A stretch of DNA of 64,000 nt from positions 992,001 through 1,056,000 of the forward strand of contig CP181261.1 of assembly GCA_047833665.1 (NCBI GenBank), in the 5' to 3' direction. Origin of the DNA: Caproicibacter sp047833665. Lineage in GTDB: Bacteria > Bacillota > Clostridia > Oscillospirales > Acutalibacteraceae. Positions 24,560-33,529 of the stretch are shown here, piece after piece. Below the pieces are notes generated by a model, which ran no database searches, was not told the DNA's origin, and saw only the letters and a program-made list of their open reading frames with translations. The translations under genes were made by a program, and so were the position numbers. Within the stretch, counting starts at the first letter, position 1; each line of letters opens with the position of its first letter.

Positions 24560-25660
24560 ATGAAAAAATACCGTTTTATATTGATTGGCTGCGGCCGTAT
24601 CTCTAAGAATCATATTGCTGCTGCGGCGGCGAACCGTGACATGATGGAACTTGTTGCCGTTTGTGATCCGGTAACGGAAAAAGCAGAACAAAAGGCGGAC
24701 GACTGCCTAAAAGCCGCGGGCTATCGGCCGAAAGTATATGCCGATTATCGCAAGGCATTGGAGGAATTGGAAATCGATTGCTGCTCCATTGCAACGGAAA
24801 GCGGATATCATGCCCCCATTGCGCTTGACTGCATCCGCGCCGGCAAACATGTCTTGGTGGAAAAACCGATGGCTCTTTCAACAAAGGACGCTGAGCAAAT
24901 GCTCAGCGAAGCTAAAAAATATGATGTTACAATAGGGGTTTGCCATCAAAATCGTTTCAACGCTCCGATTCAGGAACTGCACAAGGCGCTAAAGGCCGGC
25001 CGTTTTGGCAAGTTGGTTAACGGGACGGCTCGTATCTTGTGGAACCGTACCATGCCGTATTATCAGCAGGCTCCGTGGCGCGGCACTTGGGCACAGGACG
25101 GCGGAACGCTGATGAATCAGTGCATCCACGGAATTGATCTGCTGCAGTGGAGCCTTGGCGGGGAACCGGATACCATTATGGCGATGACGGGGAATTATCT
25201 GCGCGACATTCAGGCAGAGGATTTTGGTGCTATTTTAATTCGCTTTAAGAACGGCACAATCGGTATCGTTGAAGGTACGGCCTGTGTATACCCCAAAAAT
25301 TTGGAGGAAACACTTTCTGTGTTCGGCGAAACGGGGGCAGTAGTCGTTGGTGGCCTTGCGGTCAATCGTATTCAGACATGGAATTTTGCATCTCCCGCTC
25401 CACAGGATGCAGTGGTGGAAAAACTGGCGGGAACAGACCCGAAAGATGTATATGGCAGCGGCCACAACGCGCTTTACAAGAATTATATTGAGGCAATCGA
25501 CAGCCACACGCCACCGCTTGTCAGCGGCGAAGAGGGAATCAAGGCAATGAAGATTATTCTTGCAGCCTACAAATCCCAGAAAACAGGTATGCCGGTGAAA
25601 TATGACGGACTTGAATTTTCCACACTCGACATGACGCATGAAGACGTTCAGGTCCGCTAA
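24560..25660 (+). CDS. wbpB: UDP-GlcNAcA 3-dehydrogenase, WbpB-like (Gfo/Idh/MocA)
   Basis: A 366-residue NAD-dependent oxidoreductase. GCGRISKNH is the Rossmann motif, VEKPMAL the conserved lysine motif, and GGTLMNQCIHGIDLLQW contains the catalytic His. It would oxidise C3 of UDP-GlcNAcA, providing the substrate for the WbpE-like aminotransferase. ATG at 24560 follows AGGTGAT. It is followed by the epimerase after 15 bases. Confidence 0.9.
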   Translation: MKKYRFILIGCGRISKNHIAAAAANRDMMELVAVCDPVTEKAEQKADDCLKAAGYRPKVYADYRKALEELEIDCCSIATESGYHAPIALDCIRAGKHVLVEKPMALSTKDAEQMLSEAKKYDVTIGVCHQNRFNAPIQELHKALKAGRFGKLVNGTARILWNRTMPYYQQAPWRGTWAQDGGTLMNQCIHGIDLLQWSLGGEPDTIMAMTGNYLRDIQAEDFGAILIRFKNGTIGIVEGTACVYPKNLEETLSVFGETGAVVVGGLAVNRIQTWNFASPAPQDAVVEKLAGTDPKDVYGSGHNALYKNYIEAIDSHTPPLVSGEEGIKAMKIILAAYKSQKTGMPVKYDGLEFSTLDMTHEDVQVR

Positions 25661-25675
25661 AGAGGGGAATCGATC

Positions 25676-26767
25676 ATGAAATTGATAACCGTAGTCGGCG
25701 CAAGGCCGCAGTTCATCAAGGCTTCGGTCGTGTCGATGGCCCTTGCCGATGTCTGTGATGAGGTCATTGTCCACACCGGTCAACATTATGACCATAATAT
25801 GTCCGATGTCTTTTTTGAGGAATTGAATATCCCAAAACCGGCGTACAATCTTGGTGTGGGCAGCGGCACACACGGAAAACAAACAGGAGAAATGCTGATA
25901 AAAATTGAAGAAGTGCTGCTGAAGGAACAGCCGGATGCTCTGCTTGTATACGGGGACACAAATTCCACGCTGGCGGGTGCGCTGGCCGCTGCAAAACTGC
26001 ATATTCCGGTTTTGCATGTGGAAGCCGGTCTGCGTTCTTTTAACCGCCGTATGCCTGAAGAAATCAACCGTGTTTTGACCGACCATATTTCCGAATTGCT
26101 GTTCTGTCCAACGCAAACGGCTGTGCAAAATTTGCAGAAGGAAGGCATTACAAAAGGAGTCCTCAACAGCGGCGATGTTATGCTGGATTCTGTCCTGCAT
26201 TTTTCAAAGCTGGCGCGTGAAAATCCGGCAAAAACCGCAATCTTCAGCCAGCTTGGCATTGAACCGAAGCAGTATCGGTTGGCAACGCTTCATCGTGCGG
26301 AGACAACGGACGGCGGCCTTGATGCAATTGTGCGTATTTTCCGTGCTTTTGAACGTCTGCCGCAAAAGGTTATCATTCCGATTCACCCGCGCACTCGGGC
26401 ACTGGCGGAACAGGCTATTGCGCAGTACGGTTTTCATAATATTCAGCTGATTGAGCCGGTCGGATATCTGGAAATGCTGCTGCTGACCGCTAATGCCTGT
26501 CAGGTCTTGACCGATTCCGGAGGTCTGCAAAAAGAAGCTTGGTTCTTAGAAGTTCCCTGCGTCACTCTGCGCCATGAAACCGAATGGGTGGAAACGCTTG
26601 CCGGCAACTGGAATGTACTTTCTGCACTGGATACGGAGGAAATCTATGACAAGGCAGTCAACACCAAAGTTGACTACGCGGCGAGGAAAAAGATGCCGTT
26701 CGGCGACGGGAATGCCTCCGCTAAAATTGCGGCAGCTTTGTCGCAGATGGGGGATGGCGTCAAGTGA
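25676..26767 (+). CDS. wbpI: UDP-GlcNAc3NAcA 2-epimerase, WbpI-like
   Basis: A 363-residue non-hydrolysing UDP-sugar 2-epimerase. GARPQFIKA at the N-terminus, VYGDTNSTLAGALAA, HVEAGLRSFNRRMPEEINR and LTDSGGLQKEA are family motifs. WecB makes UDP-ManNAc, while the WbpI subtype acts on the diacetamido-glucuronate; the neighbouring WbpA/B/D/E-like genes favour the latter. GAGGGGA lies before the ATG. Confidence 0.9.
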   Translation: MKLITVVGARPQFIKASVVSMALADVCDEVIVHTGQHYDHNMSDVFFEELNIPKPAYNLGVGSGTHGKQTGEMLIKIEEVLLKEQPDALLVYGDTNSTLAGALAAAKLHIPVLHVEAGLRSFNRRMPEEINRVLTDHISELLFCPTQTAVQNLQKEGITKGVLNSGDVMLDSVLHFSKLARENPAKTAIFSQLGIEPKQYRLATLHRAETTDGGLDAIVRIFRAFERLPQKVIIPIHPRTRALAEQAIAQYGFHNIQLIEPVGYLEMLLLTANACQVLTDSGGLQKEAWFLEVPCVTLRHETEWVETLAGNWNVLSALDTEEIYDKAVNTKVDYAARKKMPFGDGNASAKIAAALSQMGDGVK

Positions 26768-28005
26768 ATATTCTCTATATCAACCATTATGCCGGTTCCC
26801 GTTTGCATGGCATGGAATTTCGTCCGTGGTTTATGGCGAAAAGATGGGCGAAGGCTGGGCATCATGTCACCATCGCGGCAAGTTCCTTTTCGCATTTGCG
26901 CACAAAGAATCCCGATCTGAAGGGGAAAAAATTCGATGAGCAAATGCTCGATGGAATTCGCTATTTCTGGCTTGCCGGACCGGAATATCATGGAAACGGT
27001 ATGGGACGCATTAAAAATATGCTTTTATTTTTAAAAGGACTGTACCAATATGAAAAGGAAATCACGAAAACGGGTGCGCCGGATGCGGTAATTGCTTCAT
27101 CAACCTATCCGCTGGATATCTATCCCGCCCATCATATTGCAAAAAAATATGGAGCTGCGCTCATTTATGAAGTGCATGACCTTTGGCCGCTCAGTCCGAT
27201 TGAACTTGGCGGCATGAGTCCGAAACATCCATATATTCGAGTGATGCAGGCTGCGGAGAACTACTGCTACCGTCACAGTGACCGTGTGGTTTCTCTTTTG
27301 CCGAATGCAAAGGAACACATGGTAGAACACGGTATGGCGCCCGAAAAATTTGTTTATGTTCCAAACGGAATTGAGAAAGCGGACTGGGAAAAGCCTTTTG
27401 GAAATCCTCCGGTATACAGCGAGCAGCTTTCTGAGTACCGCCGGCGTGGGGAGTTCCTGATTGGTTACGCAGGTGCGCACGGAATTGCGAATGCGTTGGA
27501 CAGCTTTGTGGAAGCCGGAGAACTTCTGCGAGGAAAAAAGATACGGCTATTACTGATAGGGCCGGGGCCTGAACGGGAACGCTTGATTCAAAAGGCCAAG
27601 GATAAACAACTGGAAGATGTGGTTACGTTTCTGCCGCCGGTTAGCCGCGGGCAGATTCCGGAGCTGTTAAGTCAGATGGATGCGCTGTATATCGGACTGC
27701 AGCGCCAGCCGCTTTTCCGTTTTGGCGTCAGTCCGAATAAATTGATGGATTATATGATGGCAGGCAAGCCGGTTATTTTCGCTATAGACGCGCCGAATGA
27801 TATGGTGGCAGAGGCCGGGTGCGGCGTGTCGATTCCTCCGGAGGACAGCGCTGCCATTGCGCGGGCAGCGGAGAAATTGGCCTCCTGCTCAGCGGAGGAA
27901 CTGACCCAAATGGGCCGCCGCGGCCGAGAATATATCCTGAAAAATAACGAATATGATGTGCTTTCCCAAAGGTTTTTGGATGCTCTGCGGTGTAAGAAAA
28001 AGTAA
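26764..28005 (+). CDS. Glycosyltransferase family 4
   Basis: A 413-residue GT-B glycosyltransferase. The N-terminus has INHYAGSRLHGMEFRPWFMA as in WbuB-like amino-sugar transferases; the donor-binding half has IGYAGAHGIANALD and RFGVSPNKLMDYMMAGKPVI. It may add the diacetamido-mannuronate or a related N-acetylated sugar to a lipid-linked glycan. The GTG overlaps the stop of the epimerase (GTGA). It ends the cluster within this window. Confidence 0.9.
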   Translation: MNILYINHYAGSRLHGMEFRPWFMAKRWAKAGHHVTIAASSFSHLRTKNPDLKGKKFDEQMLDGIRYFWLAGPEYHGNGMGRIKNMLLFLKGLYQYEKEITKTGAPDAVIASSTYPLDIYPAHHIAKKYGAALIYEVHDLWPLSPIELGGMSPKHPYIRVMQAAENYCYRHSDRVVSLLPNAKEHMVEHGMAPEKFVYVPNGIEKADWEKPFGNPPVYSEQLSEYRRRGEFLIGYAGAHGIANALDSFVEAGELLRGKKIRLLLIGPGPERERLIQKAKDKQLEDVVTFLPPVSRGQIPELLSQMDALYIGLQRQPLFRFGVSPNKLMDYMMAGKPVIFAIDAPNDMVAEAGCGVSIPPEDSAAIARAAEKLASCSAEELTQMGRRGREYILKNNEYDVLSQRFLDALRCKKK

Positions 28006-28020
28006 AACTTAAGTGATATA

Positions 28021-28057
28021 AAAAGTCTGCCTGTGATTTTTACAGGCAGGCTTTTTT
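28021..28057 (+). terminator. Terminator of the polysaccharide operon
   Basis: A 14-bp stem (28021-28034 with 28042-28055, one wobble) around a 7-base loop, ending in a six-T run. The A tract on the other side also serves the convergent gene. Confidence 0.9.
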
Positions 28058-28063
28058 GTATCG

Positions 28064-29344
28064 TTAGAGGACCTTTGTCACATCGCATAAAGAAGAGAGA
28101 ACCAGCCAGTTTTGGGAGAAATAGCTGTTGGCAGTCCAATAGCTGACGCCCGCAAGCCCATATCGATTGGCCAATTCTAGTTTAGCACGAATGCTTCGGG
28201 CATCTTCAAACCACACAGTATGTTTCTTGCCATCGGAGGCATAGTAGTCAAAATGGGGCGACTGTGCTTCCTCATCGTAGAGAATGCGCGCGCCGACTTG
28301 CGAGGCAAGATTTACGGCACCCGGATTAGTCAGCGGTCGGGCGGAACTTCCTTGAACAAAAGGAAGGGTCCAATCGTAGCCATAATTTGGGATTCCCATT
28401 AAAATTTTATTCGCCGGTATGACGGAAACCGCATATTCGATGACCTGTTCCACGAGATTCAGCGGCGCGACCGGCCTTGCGGGGCCGTATGTATACCCCC
28501 ATTCATAAGTCATTGGAATGACGTAATCTACCACTTCACCATGAACGGGATAGTCGTGAGCTTCATAGAGAAGCCCCGGTTGTGATGCGCTGGTTTTCGG
28601 CGCAATGGACGTAGATATCACATAACCCATCGGGCGGAGCAGGGCAGCTGTTTTACGAAGGAAGTTGTTGTAATTTTCTCGGTCGCTTGGATTAATATAT
28701 TCAAAATCGATATTCAGCCCGTAATAATTTTTTTGCTTTAATGTATTTGTGATATTTCTGAGCAAAATATCCTGAACCCGAGAATTGGATAAAACTGCAT
28801 TGGCAATCTCACTGCTGAAACCGCCTTCGGTGCGCAGATTTGTAATTACCATAAAAGGTGCTGTGTTTTTTGCACGCGAGGCGGCAATAACCGGTTCGTC
28901 CTCCATCGGGGAAATGGAACCGTCCGCACCGACCATGTAGCTGAAAATACTGACAAAGCTTAGGTTTGGGAGAGTGCGTTCTAAAGTGTTTCGGTTTACC
29001 CTAGGAAAAACATAACCGTTGACCAATATGGAACCAAGTTTTTGTGACGTAACAGGAATCGTCAATACCTGCCCCGGCAGGATGAGCGACGGGTCTGTAA
29101 TCTGAGGATTTGCATCTAACAATCGGTCGACGGAAGTTCCGTACATCGCCGCAATAGAATAAAGAGATTGCCCCGTTCCAACCGTGTGCTTTACATTGTC
29201 CGTCATGAGCACAATAGCCTGCCCGACCACAAGCTGCTGTGGATTTTGAATCTGGTTGTCTTCCATAATCTTTTGTTCCGGGATTCCATAGAGTCGGGAT
29301 AACTTAAAAATGGTATCCCCCGGTTTGACCGTGTAAATTACCAT
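28064..29344 (-). CDS. LysM/GH18 spore peptidoglycan hydrolase, SleL/YaaH-like
   Basis: A 426-residue protein with two LysM domains (residues 2-46 and 51-96) followed by a GH18 barrel (about 105-420). YGLNIDFEY carries the catalytic Glu. This architecture, without a signal peptide, is that of SleL/YaaH, the N-acetylglucosaminidase that digests spore cortex during germination. AGGTGGAAT lies before the ATG. It is convergent with the polysaccharide operon. A sporulation promoter is expected but not defined here; 29345-29545 has no gene. Confidence 0.92.
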   Translation of the reverse strand: MVIYTVKPGDTIFKLSRLYGIPEQKIMEDNQIQNPQQLVVGQAIVLMTDNVKHTVGTGQSLYSIAAMYGTSVDRLLDANPQITDPSLILPGQVLTIPVTSQKLGSILVNGYVFPRVNRNTLERTLPNLSFVSIFSYMVGADGSISPMEDEPVIAASRAKNTAPFMVITNLRTEGGFSSEIANAVLSNSRVQDILLRNITNTLKQKNYYGLNIDFEYINPSDRENYNNFLRKTAALLRPMGYVISTSIAPKTSASQPGLLYEAHDYPVHGEVVDYVIPMTYEWGYTYGPARPVAPLNLVEQVIEYAVSVIPANKILMGIPNYGYDWTLPFVQGSSARPLTNPGAVNLASQVGARILYDEEAQSPHFDYYASDGKKHTVWFEDARSIRAKLELANRYGLAGVSYWTANSYFSQNWLVLSSLCDVTKVL

Positions 29345-29545
29345 GCCGATTCCACCTTTAAAATAGCCTTTGGCTTTTTCTTTTATGTATATGAAGCGGC
29401 CGGCGGAGCAATCACTCCTTTCTTTAAATTCGAAAGAGGTGGATCATAAAAAGTTATGATTTAAATATTACACCCCAATGATTGATTAATTTCGAACTAT
29501 ATTAACTCTGGAAAATTTATCTTGCAAAAAAGGAGTCAATTTGTA

Positions 29546-29575
29546 TTGACAATTATTTAACAATTAAGTTACAAT
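29546..29575 (+). promoter_or_regulatory. Promoter of the dehydrogenase gene
   Basis: TTGACA (29546-29551), 18 bases and TACAAT (29570-29575). Confidence 0.65.
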
Positions 29576-29636
29576 ATATGCATTGTAATATTTAAAAGTG
29601 GAACGAAATTGATATGAATTTAGGGAGTGTTATTGT

Positions 29637-30548
29637 TTGAAAGCAGCGCTATGGTATAACCAAAAAGACATTCGGGTGGAGGATGTTAAAGAGCCACAGG
29701 TAACGGACGATACCGTAAAAGTTCGTGTCAAATGGTGCGGAATCTGCGGAAGCGATCTGCATGAATATTTAGCAGGGCCGATTTTTATTCCAGTGGGAAA
29801 GCCGCATCCCCTGTCCGGTGAAACTGCTCCGGTCATTATGGGTCATGAATTTTCCGGCGAAGTGGCTGAAGTAGGAAAGAATGTTACAAATGTTAAGGTT
29901 GGAGACCGCGTAGTTGTGGAGCCGATTCTTGCTTGCGGCACATGCCCGGCTTGTCAGGCAGGCAAATACAACCTTTGCACGAGCCTTGGATTCCACGGTC
30001 TTGCAGGAGGAGGCGGCGGATTCGCGGAATACACAACGTTCCCCGCAAAATTTGTTCACAAGATTCCGGATTCCCTCAGCTTTGAAAAAGCAGCTTTGGT
30101 TGAGCCCATGTCGGTTGCGCTGCACTCACTGCGCGTAGGTTCTTTCCAGATTGGGCAGAGTGCGATTGTTACGGGAGCCGGCCCGATTGGACTAGCGACA
30201 GTTGAATGTTTGAAGGCGGCGGGAGCAAAGCAAATCATCATGATTCAGCGTAAATCCATTCGTCAGCAGTACGCCCTGCGCTCCGGTGCCGATGTTGTTT
30301 TGGACCCGAACGAAGTAGATGTGGTTGCCGAAGTGAAAAAATTGACCGGCGGCATTGGCGCGGATATTGCATTTGAAACAACCGGTTCCGAACAGTGCTA
30401 TAAACTGGCGCTCGACAGCATCCGTTTCGACGGTACTATGGTCGTTACCAGCATTTGGGAAGGTGAAATCAAACACAATCCGAATTCCGTTGTGTTAGCA
30501 GAAAAGAAAATTATCGGCAGTATTTGCTATTGTGACGATTTCCCCGCT
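29637..30548 (+). pseudogene. 2,3-butanediol dehydrogenase-like zinc alcohol dehydrogenase, 5' part
   Basis: The first 304 codons of a medium-chain alcohol dehydrogenase. The catalytic zinc site is WCGICGSD and MGHEFSGEV; CGTCPACQAGKYNLC is the structural zinc loop; GAGPIGLATVE is the Rossmann motif. (R,R)-butanediol dehydrogenase or a related polyol dehydrogenase is the best guess. TTG at 29637 follows AGGGAG. IS copy 2 cuts the gene at 30548; the frame runs 30 codons into the IS and stops at 30638. The 3' part resumes at 31611, and joined they make about 357 residues, the normal family length. Confidence 0.9.
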
Positions 30549-31610
30549 TGTAGGTTTGTCAAACATATTGGACAGTATGGGAATGCAAAAATTCAGAAGG
30601 AGACAACCAATGAAGAGGACGCATCGGCATATTATTAGAGCGTCTTAAGTAGATGGAAAGTTGGTTTTCAAAGTCCGCTAAAGAGTAAAAATGGTGTTTG
30701 TCATAAAAGCGTTTTTGGTCTTCGCGATGACTGCGTTCCACTTTCCCGTTGTGCCTAGGGGTATAAGGACGAATTAACTTGTGCCGAATATGAAGTTTAG
30801 CGGCAGTGGCCTCAAACAACGTCAGCAAATGTTTCTTGGAAGGTGAAAAACGGTTGGTGAATTCAAAACCGTTGTCAGTTTGAACGCATTCCACATGAAC
30901 GCCGCGCCGGGCAAACCATTCGACAGCTCGTTTTAGAAAGTCAGCAGAAGAGTAAGTACTCTGTTCAGGGTACGCTGCCAGAAAACGCAGCCTAGAAAAT
31001 TCATCAATAGCTGTGTACTGGAAAAGCCGAAGCTCAGGGTCGGCAATACAGCGCTTTGGAACAACTTTTACATCGATCTGAATGCGCTCTCCGGGATATG
31101 TCATTTGCTCATATGGCTTTGGCTGATATTTTTTCTTTGGTTTTGATTCTGGAAACATTCCCATTCGGCGCATTACACGGAACAGACTTTCCGGACATCG
31201 TGTGTATCCCCGCTTTTTTAACCGAGACCATAGTTCAATCATACCGAGGTCGGGATTTCTGCGCCGCATGTCGCGAATCAGCTTTAACTCGGCAGGTGTA
31301 TGCTGGTTTGGATGACTGTGAGGCCTCCTAGACCGGCAAGCCAACGATTCTAATGTACCGTCATACCGGGCCATCCAGAAATAGATAAAGGAACGGCTTT
31401 TGTTGTATTTTCGGCTCGCACGGCTAACACCGTACTTTTGAGCATAGATCATTAGGGATTGCCTAAACTTCATGTCTTGTGTTACACTATTCATGCAAAA
31501 ATGGGCACTTCCTTTCGGTATGATTTGGTTTGCGTAGCTTTATTTTAACCGATGTGTCCATTTCTGTTTTTATTTTTTCTCAACTGTCCAATATGTATTG
31601 TAGTCCTACA
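30549..31610. mobile_element. IS481/IS1202-like element, copy 2
   Basis: A 1,062-bp element, with ends as in copy 1, inside the dehydrogenase gene. A perfect 27-bp duplication of the coding sequence flanks it (30522-30548 and 31611-31637). It shares its variant with copy 4 at 59350. Confidence 0.94.
30559..31494 (-). CDS. IS481-type transposase, copy 2
   Basis: A 311-residue transposase with the same domains and DDE residues as copy 1. It differs at MTYPGERI, CIADPEL and GVHVEC, which it shares with copy 4. The frame is intact, and it is antisense to the interrupted dehydrogenase. Confidence 0.95.
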   Translation of the reverse strand: MNSVTQDMKFRQSLMIYAQKYGVSRASRKYNKSRSFIYFWMARYDGTLESLACRSRRPHSHPNQHTPAELKLIRDMRRRNPDLGMIELWSRLKKRGYTRCPESLFRVMRRMGMFPESKPKKKYQPKPYEQMTYPGERIQIDVKVVPKRCIADPELRLFQYTAIDEFSRLRFLAAYPEQSTYSSADFLKRAVEWFARRGVHVECVQTDNGFEFTNRFSPSKKHLLTLFEATAAKLHIRHKLIRPYTPRHNGKVERSHREDQKRFYDKHHFYSLADFENQLSIYLRRSNNMPMRPLHWLSPSEFLHSHTVQYV

Positions 31611-31799
31611 ATTTGCTATTGTGACGATTTCCCCGCTGCTATTGCAATGATGGCGGACGGAAGAATTAAAGCGGACGGATATATCACAAAGCGTATTGCT
31701 CTGGATGATATTGTCAAAGAAGGCTTTAATACTCTGACAGGTCCGGATAAAAAGGCGCAAGTTAAAATTATTGTAACGCCGGACAAATCTCTTTTGTAA
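31611..31799 (+). pseudogene. Dehydrogenase 3' part
   Basis: The remainder of the alcohol dehydrogenase after IS copy 2. It begins with the second copy of the 27-bp duplication, then AIAMMADGRIKADGYIT and the family C-terminus ending in PDKSLL. No other damage is seen, so the insertion is the only lesion and looks recent. Confidence 0.88.
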
Positions 31800-31814
31800 T
31801 CGTTTGTATGATGC

Positions 31815-31856
31815 AAAAAATCCCTTCGGCCATTTTATCGGTCGAAGGGATTTTTA
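31815..31856. terminator. Bidirectional terminator after the dehydrogenase
   Basis: AAAAATCCCTTCGGCC pairs with GGTCGAAGGGATTTTT (31840-31855) with one wobble around a 7-8 base loop, flanked by A and T tracts. It separates two convergent genes. Confidence 0.9.
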
Positions 31857-31900
31857 AGTTTTAAATTCCGAACACAGCAATGTGAGTTTTGCGCGGCACT

Positions 31901-33070
31901 TTATGCCTGCTGTTCTTTTTCGTTCGCGGCATCCTGCCGAGCCGCTTTGCGTTTATCAACGTTTTCGCGCAGCAGCGTATATAAAACGGAACAAAGAGGA
32001 ATATTGATCAGCATACCAAGTATGCCGAACGCATTTCCGCCGATGGTGACGGCAACTAAAACCCAAAGAGCCGGCAGTCCTACTCTGGAACCGACAACAC
32101 GAGGGTAAATCAGATTGCCCTCCAGCTGTTGGAGTACAACAAAAAATACAATAAACCACAGTGCCTGTATCGGGCTGACAATGGAAATCAATATTGCACC
32201 AACCACCGAACTGAAGAATGCGCCCAAAATTGGAATCAAAGCCATAAAAGCTACAAAAACCGAAATGAGCACCGCGTAAGGGAAATGGAACAGGTTCATT
32301 CCAATAAAACAAAGTGTTCCGAGAATACAGGCCTCTGTGCAAGTGCCCGCAATGAAATTATAAAAGGCACGGTTTGTTAAATGAAAAATATGATACATAG
32401 CATCAGCGTACTTGTGCGGCAGATAAGCGTATACAACACTTTTGACTTGGCGGTACAGCCTTTCTTTTTGCGCAAGCACATTCATTGCGATGACAAAACT
32501 CAGCACAAAGGAAATTGCTCCGTGGAATACCATGGTTGTCACAGAAACGGTGGAACCCACTAAATTACCGGCAAAGTCCTGACCATATTCCGCAATCATG
32601 CGGCTGATATTTGTCCAATTGATATTGACATCCTGCAAGTATCCGGCAATTTCAGGATAATCCTCGGTTATTTGCGTAAAGCTGTCTTGCAGTTCATTAA
32701 AAAACGGCTGAATATTGTTGGTTAAGTTTGTAATCGTGCGCACCAGTTCAGGAATGACAATCAGAAGGACTAGAGCAACTAGACCGAGAACAATGACCAG
32801 TGATACCAATATTCCCGCAGCCCGGCGAACTTTCGGCCAAATTTTTTTATATCGGCGGTTTAGCGGAGCAAACAGGCGTGTTTCGACGGGTACAAGTACA
32901 ATGTTTAAAACAAAAGCTGCAGCAAAACCTGCTAGCACGGGACCGGCCACGCCAAAAAAGGTGTTTAACAAATAGGGCAGCAGGTACAAATTTTTCAGCA
33001 CCATAAAAAACGTGATCCCGAAGGCAATCAGAAATAATATTTTTTTCATATTGCTTTTGTTCAGTTCCAT
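31901..33070 (-). CDS. AI-2E family transporter (PerM/YtvI-like)
   Basis: A 389-residue membrane protein of the AI-2E/UPF0118 family. Three N-terminal membrane segments, a soluble stretch (about residues 105-190, NIQPFFNELQDSFTQITEDY), and the conserved C-terminal block LIPILGAFFSSVVGAILI and QQLEGNLIYPRVVGSRVGLPALWVLVAV are seen. The C-terminus is charged. Some members export sodium or signalling molecules; the substrate here is unknown. The start is the ATG at 33070 after AAAGGGAAA. Confidence 0.9.
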   Translation of the reverse strand: MELNKSNMKKILFLIAFGITFFMVLKNLYLLPYLLNTFFGVAGPVLAGFAAAFVLNIVLVPVETRLFAPLNRRYKKIWPKVRRAAGILVSLVIVLGLVALVLLIVIPELVRTITNLTNNIQPFFNELQDSFTQITEDYPEIAGYLQDVNINWTNISRMIAEYGQDFAGNLVGSTVSVTTMVFHGAISFVLSFVIAMNVLAQKERLYRQVKSVVYAYLPHKYADAMYHIFHLTNRAFYNFIAGTCTEACILGTLCFIGMNLFHFPYAVLISVFVAFMALIPILGAFFSSVVGAILISIVSPIQALWFIVFFVVLQQLEGNLIYPRVVGSRVGLPALWVLVAVTIGGNAFGILGMLINIPLCSVLYTLLRENVDKRKAARQDAANEKEQQA

Positions 33071-33244
33071 TTTATTTCCCTTTCCGATTGTCTTTTCCTG
33101 TTAGCATTGACGTTCTTTCAAAATGTATACATATAGAATGCTTTGCCTGCGTACAATTGGACACTATGAATATTTTACTTTTTTATTATACCTATGATTG
33201 GCAAATGTTACAAGCAAAACTCCGATTTTTAAGGTGAGTGCTTT

Positions 33245-33283
33245 TGCAGGCAAAAAGAAAAGCTTTGCCTAAAAGCAAAGCTT
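33245..33283 (-). terminator. Terminator of the DUF6132-like gene
   Basis: AAGCTTTGC/GCAAAGCTT stem (33260-33268 with 33275-33283); on the minus strand a T-rich run (33245-33259) follows. Confidence 0.7.
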
Positions 33284-33300
33284 GCAAGATGAGCACTGTT

Positions 33301-33459
33301 TTATAGGAAAGAGCCAATGAGCATGCCCACAATCGCGCCGTACAGTGTGGAACCATATGGACTTGATGTGATAGGGCAGCTTCCTGTAGGACAGCCGACC
33401 TTTTTATGATACAGCAGGCCGAGTGCTCCTCCAATGATTGCACCCGCAATTTCAAACAT
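33301..33459 (-). CDS. DUF6132-like glycine-zipper membrane protein
   Basis: A 52-residue protein missed by size filters. It has two glycine-rich helices (residues 3-16, AGAIIGGALGLLYH, and 40-52, YGAIVGMLIGSFL) around a GCPTGSCPITSSPYGSTLYG loop, which is the DUF6132 signature with two cysteines. The role is unknown; members often sit near thiol or sulfur functions. The ATG at 33459 is 9 bases after AGGAG; the ATG at 33468 is too close. A hairpin terminator follows. The ferredoxin-like gene lies just upstream on the same strand. Confidence 0.8.
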   Translation of the reverse strand: MFEIAGAIIGGALGLLYHKKVGCPTGSCPITSSPYGSTLYGAIVGMLIGSFL

Positions 33460-33529
33460 CAAAATCATCTCCTGTCTGATTTTTGAATTATCGCAAGTTC
33501 CTGCAAGGTTTCAGTCATTCTTGCTTTCA

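Noticed and set aside
29345..29545. Sporulation promoter for the SleL-like gene
   Set aside because: AT-rich boxes such as CATATACAT exist, but no -35/-10 pair with correct spacing could be defended.
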